Positions 42,508-52,366 of a stretch of DNA of 64,000 bases are shown in pieces. Each line of letters starts with the position of its first letter. Positions within the stretch are counted from its first letter, which is position 1. Below the pieces are notes generated by a model, which ran no database searches, was not told the DNA's origin, and was given only the letters and a program-made list of their open reading frames with translations. The stretch comes from Sporobacter sp963675425 (lineage in GTDB: Bacteria > Bacillota > Clostridia > Oscillospirales > Oscillospiraceae): contig OY776214.1 in the NCBI GenBank assembly GCA_963675425.1, forward strand, positions 4,216,001 to 4,280,000, given 5' to 3'. Made by a program: the position numbers and the translations under genes.

Positions 42508-43620
42508 TCACCTAATCGTGTCGTCGATGACGGTGTCATAAACTTTTCCGTATTCCTCCCGGGCCGACTGGACTGCCAGCTCAATAAAACCCGTTTTAGC
42601 CGCCGTGTAACCGTCCCGGTCGTTTTTATAATCTTCTGACAGTTCGTTTTTCATTGAGGCGTACAGGTCCGCCGCCTCGCGGTGCGCGCGCAGATAATCC
42701 CGGAAATACAGCTCGTCCCAGTCGCCGGGATATCGGATATGTACATGAAAAACCTGACCGTAAAACCCCTCAGCCGTGTAGCCGCGAATAAAAGTTAAAT
42801 GTGGCCACGGCTTGTCCGGCCTATGGTTAAGGCCGTATCCGGCCCGCCGCATGGCGTCTTTAAGTGCGTCCAGATCCGTATCCCACTTGATCTCCAGCAG
42901 GATATCTACCGTCGGTTTGGCAAGCAAACCGGGTACCGACGTGCTGCCAATATGGCTGATCCGGTATATATTCTCCGCGCCGACAAAATGCTCGAGCACG
43001 CTTTTTTCAAGCGCATAAAAATGCGCCCACTCCTCACGGTATGCCGACAGGACGACCGGGAACCTTTCCCACAGCTCGGGAAGGCTCAAGCGGCCAAGCA
43101 CCTCCCAATCCAGATCGTTGCGGATGAGCGCGAAGACACACGAGTCACCCAGCGCGCCATTTTTGTAGACGCTTTTTTTAAGCACCCCCTCCAGCTCAAA
43201 GCCGGCTTTCTCCAGCACCCGGCAAGAGCCCTGGTTCCGTGCGAAGGGCTCGGCCGCAATGCGCACAATGTCCAAGCGCGAAAAGGCTATGCGGCACATC
43301 AGATAAACGGCCGCCGTCATAACGCCCTTGCCCCAGTACGGCTCCCCCAGCCAATAGCCAAGCTCAGCGCTTTTCCGGTACACGTCGGCCTTTCTGAAAA
43401 TGCCGATACTGCCGGCCGCACGCCCAGCGATGTCGATAGCGTACGAAAGCTCATTCGTCTCGTCGGACAAAATACGTGAAGCGACAAAAGCACGCGCCGC
43501 CTCCACGGAGTATGGATGCGGAAAGCCGTCCCGCAGGTTTGACGCGATCTTTTCGTTATCCGCCAGCTCCGCGACGCTTTCAGCGTCCTCCGGCTGCCAC
43601 GGCTTGAGCGTGAAGTCCAT
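42508..43620 (-). CDS. GNAT acetyltransferase-GrpB nucleotidyltransferase-like fusion
   Basis: ATG 43620 follows GGGAGG; the upstream TTG adds one residue. The 370-residue protein joins two domains normally encoded separately. Residues 1-175 are a RimJ/RimL-type N-acetyltransferase (acetyl-CoA loop LGYWLGEPYWGKGVMTAAVYL, then PFARNQGSCRVLEKAGFELEG). Residues about 185-360 are a GrpB-type domain (HIGSTSVPGLLAKPTVDILLEI, PWPHLTFIRGY, HVHIRYPGDWDELYFRDYLRAHREAADLYASMK). GrpB proteins belong to the nucleotidyltransferase superfamily with poorly known substrates. The fusion suggests that both act on the same, perhaps aminoglycoside-like or amine-bearing, substrate. Confidence 0.9.
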   Translation of the reverse strand: MDFTLKPWQPEDAESVAELADNEKIASNLRDGFPHPYSVEAARAFVASRILSDETNELSYAIDIAGRAAGSIGIFRKADVYRKSAELGYWLGEPYWGKGVMTAAVYLMCRIAFSRLDIVRIAAEPFARNQGSCRVLEKAGFELEGVLKKSVYKNGALGDSCVFALIRNDLDWEVLGRLSLPELWERFPVVLSAYREEWAHFYALEKSVLEHFVGAENIYRISHIGSTSVPGLLAKPTVDILLEIKWDTDLDALKDAMRRAGYGLNHRPDKPWPHLTFIRGYTAEGFYGQVFHVHIRYPGDWDELYFRDYLRAHREAADLYASMKNELSEDYKNDRDGYTAAKTGFIELAVQSAREEYGKVYDTVIDDTIR

Positions 43621-43721
43621 CAAAGCGCCTCCCGTCGATTATTGATATTTCCATAATATTCTTATTGGAATCATATAACAAAACCGGCGGCCTGTAAAGG
43701 CCGCCGATTTTTGTCGGACTA

Positions 43722-46700
43722 TCAGCTCAGCTCGAACAACTGCTGTTTTTTAAGCTCTAAGCTGTCATAGAAATACTTTGAATTATTTTTATATGTTACC
43801 TTAATCCTAACATAAACGGTAAGCTCATAGACGTCCTCAGCGGCAAACTTGTTCAGACACTCATCCGGGAGATAGAATTTATACACGTTGCCGCCGGTGA
43901 TGGTTGTGGCTTCGTCCGCGCCGGCGGGATAATAGGTCGTTGCGTTAAACGATGTGACCGGTTCACCGCCAACCTGCTCATCCCCTGTTTCATCAGCCAC
44001 ATAGTACGAAACCGCAATGCTTTCTGTCTCACCCTTATTGGGATCAGTAACTTTATAATAGACGGCACGTTCTTCATCCAGATCGTCCAGCTTTGCCTGC
44101 AGGACGATAGAATTGGCTTCGTCGACCGCCATCGATTTGTTACGCTCAGAAGAGGACAATTCTTTACCTTCCGCATCCGTAATTTTAACGGACGGCTGGT
44201 CCTTTCCCGCACGATAGGCCGCAATCATCGTGTTGACGAACAGCTTGGCCTCGTTGACATATTCCTCGTGAGTACCGTCATACCAACGTTTAGCGGATGT
44301 ATGCCCCACACCTGAATAGGTGACGTTGCCCTTGTTATAAATATAGTAGGCGTTGACACAGTCGTTGGGAACGTCGTCGTAATAAGAATTATTGTCATAG
44401 CCGCCGCTGGACAGGCAGTACCAAACGACGATGTCGTCTGTGTTCATGTTGATCTGAAAATACTGCTCATGGGTTTCGCCGATCGTCATATAACTGCCAC
44501 CGCTGCCGATAAACGAGCCGCTGGCGCTGAAGTCCTTTGTATTGACGTTATACGGATACGTCGTTATCTGCCCCTTGTTGACCTGAGACACATTTGATGT
44601 AGTCCGGCTGGAGTAATTATTGTTTGTATATTTATAGCTGTTGCCGCTGGCCGGGAAACGGATAAGCGCATAGTTCGTGTAGCCCTGATATTCGTCCACC
44701 GTCGCACCGGACTCGCTTTTCGGCATAAAGGCCACGCTCCGGTTGCAAGTATTTTGCACAACATTGACATCTTCAGGAGACATGGAATCTCCCTTGTCAG
44801 TGTTTACAATGTCTTTGAGCATTGTCGTATCACGCACATTCATCGTGCTGGTGACGCCATAGCGGTCGAGGCCGACCGCGTCGCGGATAATGGTATTAAA
44901 GTAATAACCCCAATCGCTTATTTTATTGGGGATTGTGGTCAGCGAGTACGAGACGGAAGACGGGTCGCTGTCAAAAAGCGTCTGGGAAGGAAAGGACGCG
45001 CCGGTGGGCGGCCAGTACTTTGAGCCGTTATAATAGTAATACGTGCCGTCATATGTGCCGGCAACCTCGTAATTAGCCGGATGGCTGTCGTTAGCCAGAC
45101 AGAAGGCCAGCCAATCGTAATTGGTGCTGTTTAGCGTATTGCCTCCCCACGAATAATTGCTGTTTCTATAATCAAAGCTGATATCTGTACAGACATATTG
45201 ATTACCATTTACAAATTTAACAGCATCGCAGGTCATGGATATCTTATATGAGGAAATATAGCCATACCAGGAAGAATACCAGCCGCTTACATCTCTGGGT
45301 GCACAGTAGACATACACAACCGTGTCCGCATCATTCACGTTTTTCACCCGCGCGCTCTCCACAGACGAATAGTCGCCGGTAATGTTGTTAATCTTGTAAA
45401 TCTGATATTGGTTTCCGTTAACGGCTTTATGCTCATAATAGTCATCTTCATCCCATGAGTCATCCGGGGCCTGCGACAGGAACACGACGTACGTGTCGCC
45501 GCTTCCATCTCGAAGCGGACGGAAATCTGTCGGGTCACTCCCGTACCAGTGGATATTCCCATTGATGCTCGCGTATTCCGATGTCGTCTGGTTATAGAGA
45601 ACATCTGTACCGCTCAATTCAATAGGGTTTGCGTTTCCTCCTTCCGTCGCCATCGGGTAATCGTAATAATGCCAATTATCAAAGTCGATGTCATTACCGT
45701 ACGGCACCTGCGACAGCGACGTCGTATCGTGCGTAAACAACACGCTCTTACCGGTCTCTTCAATGTACCTCTTAATCGCCGCTGCGGTATTACCCTTAAT
45801 GCCATCGTACATATCGTGGAAACCGATGATCAGCATGTTGTAGTTGTCGTTTAAATGTCTAAATATCTCCTCCGAAGTGCCGTAAGCCTCCAGCTCATAG
45901 GCTTCCTCCACCGTTACGTGGATATTAAAGTCTCCATGTTCATTTTGTTCATCAAAGAACTTTTTATAAATGTTGTCCTGGCCTAAATTCAACTCACTGC
46001 CGGACGTTCTGTCCGCCATGATCTGCAGCACGTTGATCGTTTCTTTATGAGCGCCCGCGGCGATCCGCGTAAAGCCCTCGGCTGAGGCGTGGATCTGGTC
46101 GGCGCCGTTTTTTATAATCTCCAGCTTCCAGGGGATAATGCCGACGTAATCTTTCGCCATTACATGCGTAACGCGGTACTCAATTTCTGCGGCCAGTGCG
46201 TAACCATTTTGTCCCGATGCTACAGGCCTACCGTCCAGTACCCGGTACACTTCAATCCCCAGCTCTTCGCTGTCGGCATATCGGCCGTCGGCATTCAGAT
46301 CCACATACAGGCGGCAGTCATACGTCGTTGAAACAGGCGTGGCATCTGTAATGTTGCTGATCTTGAATTCATATTCAAGTGTACGGCTCGTTAAATCTGT
46401 GTATGGGTTATCCTCATAGTCTTCCGGCTTATTTAAGGTCTGCTTACTGTTTTCATCCGTTTTTACAGTAAAAACAATTTCAGGCTTGGACATGTTGAGG
46501 TATTGTATAACTGTCGCGTCGTTAACCCCCGCGAAATTTTCCGTCATCACATTGTTATAAGAACCGTATACGGCGCTGACAGCCTGATACATATACGAGC
46601 AGATGTCGACGTGTTCCTTATCAATGCCCGAACCTGAAATAAAGCCGTCCGCCAATATGATAGGATATCCCGCCTGAGCAAACTGCGTAATTTCCTTAGC

Positions 46701-48896
46701 TTTCGCTTCCGTTATATCGTTTCCTGAAAAGCGGAATAGATTGGCCGTAGACTTACTCGACCCGTCAATGGCCTTGACGCCGTTGGCCCAGACGTAGTCC
46801 TGCTCACGGATACCGGCCAGCTCAATAGATGACCGATAGGTATCGCCGATATTGGAATAAATGAGTTTATTCATATTACCGTCATTATATACCGTCTCAC
46901 CGTTATGCGTATTGAGCGACTCAGTTGACATGCCGATGTAGATCATGTCGTACGACTCGTTGAGATTCTCCAGCTTACCGATAAATTCACCTGTTGTCAT
47001 ATGTATAATTTCGATTTCAGGCGTTTTGTCTTCATCGTTTTCTATCCAGGTTTTCACCTGGTCTTCGGTCAGACCGACGGATACCTTGGCCGGCTCCAAA
47101 TCCAAAATCCTGATACTGTTTTTTTCGCCGGCTTCCCGGTGGCCCCTATAGTTGATGATATGACGTATGGACGTTGAAACCGAAACAATCTCGGGCAGCG
47201 GTTCTATATCACCGGCTCTTTCCCGTAAAAAGTTCTCGTATTGTATCTCCGACAGAACGTCCGAAAAGCCGTCGTTATAAACCTGCGACGAAAACGGCGT
47301 GTTAAATTGTTCCGTTGCGAGTGCCGGGATGTTCGGCGGATTATTAGTACTGTCGGTACTAAAGGCGTTAAAGCAGTATATATTGTTGCTTACAAATGTA
47401 CGATCGATATCGTTAAAAATGTATAGGAGCACATCCCAATCATAGCTAAGCGCGGAAAGACTCGTTTCCTCCGTCTTTTTGAGATCCGGCTGTAAAATAA
47501 GCAGGCACAGCTTCTGGATGCCGCTGATGTCCGTCTCGGCTGTGTATTGCGTAACACCGTCAATAATGTCGTAATCAATGATAACCGGATATTCTTCCGC
47601 CGCAAAATTATAAATAGCTGCGGCGGCCTCATCCCCAATGTCGCCGGCCGAGGCGTCATATACCGTATTGACGCCGCCTTGTGTTATATCTGTGCCTGTC
47701 GATAAATAGATGAGATCGGCCGCGGATACATCGTTCTTATCGACTTCGGCAACTGTCCTCACCGTAACCGTCACGTTCAGTGTATCCAGCGTCCGATCGG
47801 GATCGCCGTTGCCTAAATCAAATACCAGTTCTTTAAGCAGGTTGTTATTGGCAAAACCGGCTTTGTAATAGATATCTTTGTAATAGACCGTCCATTCCTC
47901 GCTGCCTTCGCTCGAATAGACGTAATGGCCGCCCGTTCCCACGTATGTAAAGCTGTCGATCTCCCGCGTAAAATACGACGGACCCCCGTCCGGTGCTTCT
48001 ATATATTCAGGCGTCTCGTTATCTGTATCCAAAACAGCCTCGTAATGATAGTCTCCGGGCGCGCCGGTCTGCGCCGGGTTGACGTAAAAATACTGTGATG
48101 AAATATCAAAACCGCCCGAATTGATGATATCCTGAACCGTGCGCGGCTGGCCGTTATCATCGACGGTGGTAAAGTAAATGCCGGTCACATCATTCAGTGA
48201 ATACACGACGGTGTCCAACATCTTTGAGAGGTTCATGTCCGGCTTAATACCTTCAAAACCCGGCTGGTAATAATACGCGCCGCTGCCGGTATCCGGCGTG
48301 TCTGTGTAGCTGAAATAAGAGATATTCTGGACATATCCGCCATCCGCCAGGGGCGAATACGTATAATTGGCCTCAAACGGACCCTCGTCCGCTTCGGTAA
48401 ACGTCCCGGTCTTTGTGGTGCTTTCCGCCACGGCCAGCTCAAGCGTGTTCCAGTCCTCCAGAACGGCGGGCTCATACATTTCCGTATAGTAGCTGCTGTT
48501 TTGCGTGTCATAATACGTTTGACGCAGCGGTGTTGTTTCCCCGCCGCTCAGTACGCCCCGGTTGGCCAGACGGCCAAACAGCGTATTGACGTAATCGCTC
48601 CGCTCCGCCGGCGACGTCAGCGCGGCCAGCTCATGTTTCCACTCGGTTATCGGCTCCTGTCCATCCACATAGTACCCGACGGACGCGCCGGCCGTATCCG
48701 GCACAATCTCCAGAATGTTAAACGTGCCGCTTGAGGCCACAATTTCGTCGATATGTTTGAGAGATGCGGCGTCCACGGACATATCCTTGGAATCCAAAGA
48801 TGTCAAAAGCACCGCGAGCAGCGCGACCGCGGTAAAAAATACGCTGAATTGTACGATGCGCCTTGTCCGGCGCCTGGATTTCTTCTTCACACGCAC
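43722..48896 (-). CDS. 1724-residue surface protein at the end of the type IV pilus operon (DUF5057-like)
   Basis: GTG 48896 follows AAAGGAGCG by nine bases. A basic tail (MRVKKKSRRRTRR) precedes one membrane helix (VQFSVFFTAVALLAVLLTSL, about 15-36), so the rest is outside the membrane. Three related modules start with a beta-strand motif: FNILEIVPD (about 58), IRILDLEPAKV (about 593) and INVLQIMAD (about 952). The later two are followed by YDMIYIGM and YNMLIIGFHDMYDG, a Rossmann- or glutamine-amidotransferase-like alternation of strands. The N-terminal NILEIVP...GYYV-G-EP part resembles DUF5057. Between them are Tyr/Asn/Ser-rich beta regions, and the C-terminus looks Ig-like. No sortase or SLH anchor is seen. 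Position after four minor pilin-like genes suggests a pilus-associated adhesin or tip protein; this is inference. Confidence 0.8.
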   Translation of the reverse strand: MRVKKKSRRRTRRIVQFSVFFTAVALLAVLLTSLDSKDMSVDAASLKHIDEIVASSGTFNILEIVPDTAGASVGYYVDGQEPITEWKHELAALTSPAERSDYVNTLFGRLANRGVLSGGETTPLRQTYYDTQNSSYYTEMYEPAVLEDWNTLELAVAESTTKTGTFTEADEGPFEANYTYSPLADGGYVQNISYFSYTDTPDTGSGAYYYQPGFEGIKPDMNLSKMLDTVVYSLNDVTGIYFTTVDDNGQPRTVQDIINSGGFDISSQYFYVNPAQTGAPGDYHYEAVLDTDNETPEYIEAPDGGPSYFTREIDSFTYVGTGGHYVYSSEGSEEWTVYYKDIYYKAGFANNNLLKELVFDLGNGDPDRTLDTLNVTVTVRTVAEVDKNDVSAADLIYLSTGTDITQGGVNTVYDASAGDIGDEAAAAIYNFAAEEYPVIIDYDIIDGVTQYTAETDISGIQKLCLLILQPDLKKTEETSLSALSYDWDVLLYIFNDIDRTFVSNNIYCFNAFSTDSTNNPPNIPALATEQFNTPFSSQVYNDGFSDVLSEIQYENFLRERAGDIEPLPEIVSVSTSIRHIINYRGHREAGEKNSIRILDLEPAKVSVGLTEDQVKTWIENDEDKTPEIEIIHMTTGEFIGKLENLNESYDMIYIGMSTESLNTHNGETVYNDGNMNKLIYSNIGDTYRSSIELAGIREQDYVWANGVKAIDGSSKSTANLFRFSGNDITEAKAKEITQFAQAGYPIILADGFISGSGIDKEHVDICSYMYQAVSAVYGSYNNVMTENFAGVNDATVIQYLNMSKPEIVFTVKTDENSKQTLNKPEDYEDNPYTDLTSRTLEYEFKISNITDATPVSTTYDCRLYVDLNADGRYADSEELGIEVYRVLDGRPVASGQNGYALAAEIEYRVTHVMAKDYVGIIPWKLEIIKNGADQIHASAEGFTRIAAGAHKETINVLQIMADRTSGSELNLGQDNIYKKFFDEQNEHGDFNIHVTVEEAYELEAYGTSEEIFRHLNDNYNMLIIGFHDMYDGIKGNTAAAIKRYIEETGKSVLFTHDTTSLSQVPYGNDIDFDNWHYYDYPMATEGGNANPIELSGTDVLYNQTTSEYASINGNIHWYGSDPTDFRPLRDGSGDTYVVFLSQAPDDSWDEDDYYEHKAVNGNQYQIYKINNITGDYSSVESARVKNVNDADTVVYVYCAPRDVSGWYSSWYGYISSYKISMTCDAVKFVNGNQYVCTDISFDYRNSNYSWGGNTLNSTNYDWLAFCLANDSHPANYEVAGTYDGTYYYYNGSKYWPPTGASFPSQTLFDSDPSSVSYSLTTIPNKISDWGYYFNTIIRDAVGLDRYGVTSTMNVRDTTMLKDIVNTDKGDSMSPEDVNVVQNTCNRSVAFMPKSESGATVDEYQGYTNYALIRFPASGNSYKYTNNNYSSRTTSNVSQVNKGQITTYPYNVNTKDFSASGSFIGSGGSYMTIGETHEQYFQINMNTDDIVVWYCLSSGGYDNNSYYDDVPNDCVNAYYIYNKGNVTYSGVGHTSAKRWYDGTHEEYVNEAKLFVNTMIAAYRAGKDQPSVKITDAEGKELSSSERNKSMAVDEANSIVLQAKLDDLDEERAVYYKVTDPNKGETESIAVSYYVADETGDEQVGGEPVTSFNATTYYPAGADEATTITGGNVYKFYLPDECLNKFAAEDVYELTVYVRIKVTYKNNSKYFYDSLELKKQQLFELS

Positions 48897-48936
48897 TTTC
48901 GAGCGCTCCTTTTATGCTTTGCGGGTGTCTCATCAT

Positions 48937-49512
48937 TCATCCGGACACTGTTTCGCTGAGGTTCTGAACTGGATTTCGAAAAGCGACCGTCTGTTCGCCT
49001 GTGTAGGTTTCGCCGCCCAGCTCATACGTAAGCGTAATGATGACGGAACTCACAGAATCAGATGGACCTACAAGCTCCGCGTTAAACGCCGTGACGTTTC
49101 TTGACATGGGTTCGCCGCTGCCAAACCCGCCGGTCGTCGGTTCTTCAACATGGCTTGTATAAAACCAGAGGGTTCCGTCATCCGATAGCTCCAGCTTATA
49201 GCCGTCATAGGTCACCGGGCCGTCCTCCCCGTTCTTGTCAAACAGGTACAGGACATCACCCGTCACGGCACCCGATATTGAAGCGACGGCGTTATTGCAG
49301 TCAATAACGTACTCCTGAATTTGGCTCATGGTCATCTGTGATTCAGACTGCAGGCTCAGATCGTTTGATATACCCATATATGTCCCGGAGCCCATTTTAA
49401 TAATGGAACCCACCATGATCATAACGACCGACAGAATACCGAGTGTGACGAGCAGCTCGACAAGCGTAAACCCTTTGCTGTTCTTTCTAAGCTTTTTAAA
49501 CAGTTTCTTCAT
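48937..49512 (-). CDS. Type IV prepilin-like minor protein
   Basis: The 191-residue protein begins MKKLFKKLRKNSKGFTLVELLVTLGILSVVMIMVGS. A basic leader ends in Gly, then FTLVE with Glu at +5 and a hydrophobic helix, the classical prepilin-peptidase site. The globular part is beta-rich (DGYKLELSDDGTLWFYTSH). Its start codon overlaps the stop of the preceding prepilin gene (ATGA). It should be processed by the PilD-type peptidase at 56055 and be a minor pilin. Confidence 0.92.
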   Translation of the reverse strand: MKKLFKKLRKNSKGFTLVELLVTLGILSVVMIMVGSIIKMGSGTYMGISNDLSLQSESQMTMSQIQEYVIDCNNAVASISGAVTGDVLYLFDKNGEDGPVTYDGYKLELSDDGTLWFYTSHVEEPTTGGFGSGEPMSRNVTAFNAELVGPSDSVSSVIITLTYELGGETYTGEQTVAFRNPVQNLSETVSG

Positions 49513-50063
49513 GACGTATACTCAAACTTTCCCGTATTTGGGTAAAGCGTAATCGACCGTGAAAAATCCCCGCTTTTAATCGTAATCTTCGTAAAATAAG
49601 CGCCGGGGTCCAGCGGCGTATAGTCGGGGTCCTGTACTGTATTTTGTAAATTCCAGGCTTCGCCGGCTGTGCGGAAGCTGCCATCGCTCCGGTTAAAGGC
49701 CAGCACTAGGCCTCTATCGTCGAGCGTTATATCTTTGTGATTGCCGGCGCAGTTGTATATAACGGAAATCTTGGAGCCGCCGATTTTATTTCCGTCTTCA
49801 AATTCGTTGGTAAGCGGCATTTGGCTCTCATATATATCGAGATATACGGCGCCGTCTTTTCTATACAGATGCAGCCAGGAATCTTCCGCCTTTGTCATCT
49901 GCTCGACTTTGGTTTTTTCCAGCGCGCCGTACAGGCGCTTGGCCGTCTGCTTGGCCTCCAGCCCAAACGTTGTACTGATGGACATCCACGTGATCGTACC
50001 CGCGATGCCCAGGATGGCCACGACGACGATAATCTCAACGAGCGTAAAGCCTTTATTTTTCAT
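49509..50063 (-). CDS. Type IV prepilin-like minor protein (GspH-like)
   Basis: The 184-residue protein begins MKNKGFTLVEIIVVVAILGIAGTITWMSISTTFGLEAKQTAKRLYGALEKTKVEQM: a five-residue leader, Gly-Phe cleavage site, Glu5 and a long N-terminal helix. The following region has the length and beta character of a GspH/FimT-type pseudopilin, with RDGAVYLDIYESQ and VLAFNRSDGSFR segments. It overlaps the next minor prepilin by four bases, so these two are translationally coupled and may form part of a priming complex. Confidence 0.9.
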   Translation of the reverse strand: MKNKGFTLVEIIVVVAILGIAGTITWMSISTTFGLEAKQTAKRLYGALEKTKVEQMTKAEDSWLHLYRKDGAVYLDIYESQMPLTNEFEDGNKIGGSKISVIYNCAGNHKDITLDDRGLVLAFNRSDGSFRTAGEAWNLQNTVQDPDYTPLDPGAYFTKITIKSGDFSRSITLYPNTGKFEYTS

Positions 50064-50104
50064 TGCCGTGTCACATCCTCTCGTCCCTGTTTGTCTGAAC
50101 CGGT

Positions 50105-52345
50105 CTATGCCTCGTTCTTCGTCCAGTTTTCGTAGCTGACGAGCGCGTTCATATCCCAGCCGGTATTGTTATCATTTTCATTCTCACCGCTGCTGCCCGG
50201 CGTTTGATTGACCGGGCGGATTTGTTCCGGATTGAGATAGCGGTATACATACCATCCGTCGCCATCGTCGTCGTTCTTCAGTGCCTCCAGCGCGTCGGTG
50301 ACGAGGCCGCTGTCTGCCTTCACGTCGGCATTGAGTTCAACATTGCCGCCCGCAATAATAAGACCGGTAAAATCGCTGTTCACCGTCACATCTTTGGCCG
50401 CAATAACAATATGAACATGGCCTGCGTCTTCAGAATTGATCGTTACACTGCCGCCCGAGACAATGGCCTGCGCTTCACTGCTGCCGCTTCCTTCGGGATA
50501 GTACCGCGTGCCGCCGCCAAGTCCGCTTAATTCATCCGTCACATAATAGGTATAGGGCGAAGTGGCACCGCTGTCCTTGTCGCCCTCTGGCTTAAGAGTT
50601 TTACAAAGGTTAGTATAGGTTTTCTCATACTCGTCAAGCGACGTAACACCTGTGGCATCAATGAGTCCGAGCGTTTCCCCGTTGGGATAGTACGCGTTAC
50701 CGGAAAGGCCTACGCTTGCGGATTGGTCAAGCATGTATCCGGTCTTGCAATAGACGTTCAAGTATTTTTGTATATCCGAGACGTGCTCGGAGAAATAATC
50801 AGCAAAATATTCGTTGGCTTTTTGTACAGACGGGAAATTCATCACAAAGTAAACAAGACGTGTTCCCGTATCCCGCGCGCCGACGACTTCCCGCATGTAT
50901 AAAAGATTTTCGGCTTTAATGCCGTAATCATGAAGCGTTTTACCCGCCGTAACCTGCAACGCTTCCTCGCCGTTTTCGCCTATAAGCACTAGCTCTTCCA
51001 GCTTGTCATTGTCGGGATTTGGCCCCAGAATGTCTTCATACTTACCGTACTCAAAGGGATTGGTAACCTTATGCTCCACGCCATCAACGCTAATCGTCCC
51101 CAGGCAGCTTTCCGGCACTAGATATGCCAGCTGATCGCTTTTAACGGCCACGGACTGGCCCATCATCGCATACTGTCCGGTAGTTTCATTATAGCTGCCA
51201 TAATTAACAAAGCTGTGGCCGGCAAGTATTAGCGTGTCGATACCGGACATATCCAGCAGCGTATCCAAGCCGTTGACAATGATACTGCTGCTTTGGCTTG
51301 AGTCCGTCGTTGAGCTTCCAAAGCCGACAAAACTACCTGTGAGCACAGCGGACGCCTCACTGCCATGCAGGTTCAGGTCATTGGCTATATACGCATCGCC
51401 GCCCAGCGTAAACTCCGCTTCTTTTTCCAACACGATACCATTGGCCCAGACGGAGGATGCCTCGTCCACAGTGAGTGCACCTTGAGTAACTGCAATATCG
51501 CCCTTGGAAACAAAATAGCCAGCCTCTGCAATAGCTAGGGAGTTGCTATCTTCAAGGACCTCCACACTACCTGTATAAACATTGCCCTTTACCGTAACAT
51601 GACCGGAACTGACATTTGATAAATGCAATTTCTCATTTGCAATGATCGTAAACTCGGGCAGATTCGACTGTGTTGCCGACGCGGAAATCGCCTTAAAGCC
51701 GGGGATCGTAATTTTGATATCGGCGGTCACCGACGTGTAAAAGCCCTTTGACGTCTTGTATGTAACGACAAGGTTCGTCAGCTTGATATACTTGTCGTCG
51801 GTGGCGTGATATACCATTTCGGTCGGCTCAGCCGGGTCGGACCCGGAAACCGTCGCGCCTTCAATCGTGCCGATCATTTCGGCCAGCGTGCCTGGTGAAT
51901 ATCTCCTACCACTCGCATCCGTAAACAACGGCGGGTAGGTATCGCCAGATTCTTCATCGGAACCCTCAGCAGATTTTAGTATAGTCTGAGTATAAAGCGT
52001 CTCCAGGAATTTGTCTTTAAAAGCCGCTTCGCGTTCATCGTCAATACTTTCGTCCTCATTTTTATCCTCATAACTGTAGTAGTTATCGAGTACGTCCGTG
52101 TACGCCTTATTGATGGCCTCGGATACAACATACTGGACCTGAGCTCGGACCTCGTTCATGACGCCTTCAGCATCATAAAAGCTTTTCTTGCCGGACCGGT
52201 CCAGGTTTTTCATCTGGATGTTCACAAGCGACAGGTACAAAAGAATTGACGCCAGCACGACGATAAACGTCATGGCGACCAGTACGACGACGATAGCCGA
52301 GCCGCGTTTGTCCCGGGTGAATTTTTTCAGGTGTCGTTTGATCAT
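50105..52345 (-). CDS. Large PilX-like pseudopilin/assembly protein
   Basis: The 746-residue protein starts MIKRHLKKFTRDKRGSAIVVVLVAMTFIVVLASILLYLSL. The leader ends in Gly-Ser, but the mature +5 Glu of true pilins is absent, as in PilX/GspK-type proteins. Residues 50-330 include a helix-forming section (VMNEVRAQVQYVVSEAINKAYTDVLDNYYSYEDKNEDES). The middle (about 230-330 and 640-700) shows repeated short beta steps (GHVTVKGNVYTGSVEVLEDSNS, GSVTINSEDAGHVHIVIAAKDVTVNSDFTGLIIAGGNVELNADV) resembling a right-handed beta-helix or bactofilin-like fold. It is far longer than typical PilX (about 200). It probably sits at the pilus base or tip. Confidence 0.75.
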   Translation of the reverse strand: MIKRHLKKFTRDKRGSAIVVVLVAMTFIVVLASILLYLSLVNIQMKNLDRSGKKSFYDAEGVMNEVRAQVQYVVSEAINKAYTDVLDNYYSYEDKNEDESIDDEREAAFKDKFLETLYTQTILKSAEGSDEESGDTYPPLFTDASGRRYSPGTLAEMIGTIEGATVSGSDPAEPTEMVYHATDDKYIKLTNLVVTYKTSKGFYTSVTADIKITIPGFKAISASATQSNLPEFTIIANEKLHLSNVSSGHVTVKGNVYTGSVEVLEDSNSLAIAEAGYFVSKGDIAVTQGALTVDEASSVWANGIVLEKEAEFTLGGDAYIANDLNLHGSEASAVLTGSFVGFGSSTTDSSQSSSIIVNGLDTLLDMSGIDTLILAGHSFVNYGSYNETTGQYAMMGQSVAVKSDQLAYLVPESCLGTISVDGVEHKVTNPFEYGKYEDILGPNPDNDKLEELVLIGENGEEALQVTAGKTLHDYGIKAENLLYMREVVGARDTGTRLVYFVMNFPSVQKANEYFADYFSEHVSDIQKYLNVYCKTGYMLDQSASVGLSGNAYYPNGETLGLIDATGVTSLDEYEKTYTNLCKTLKPEGDKDSGATSPYTYYVTDELSGLGGGTRYYPEGSGSSEAQAIVSGGSVTINSEDAGHVHIVIAAKDVTVNSDFTGLIIAGGNVELNADVKADSGLVTDALEALKNDDDGDGWYVYRYLNPEQIRPVNQTPGSSGENENDNNTGWDMNALVSYENWTKNEA

Positions 52346-52366
52346 ATCGTCTGACCCATTCTCTTT

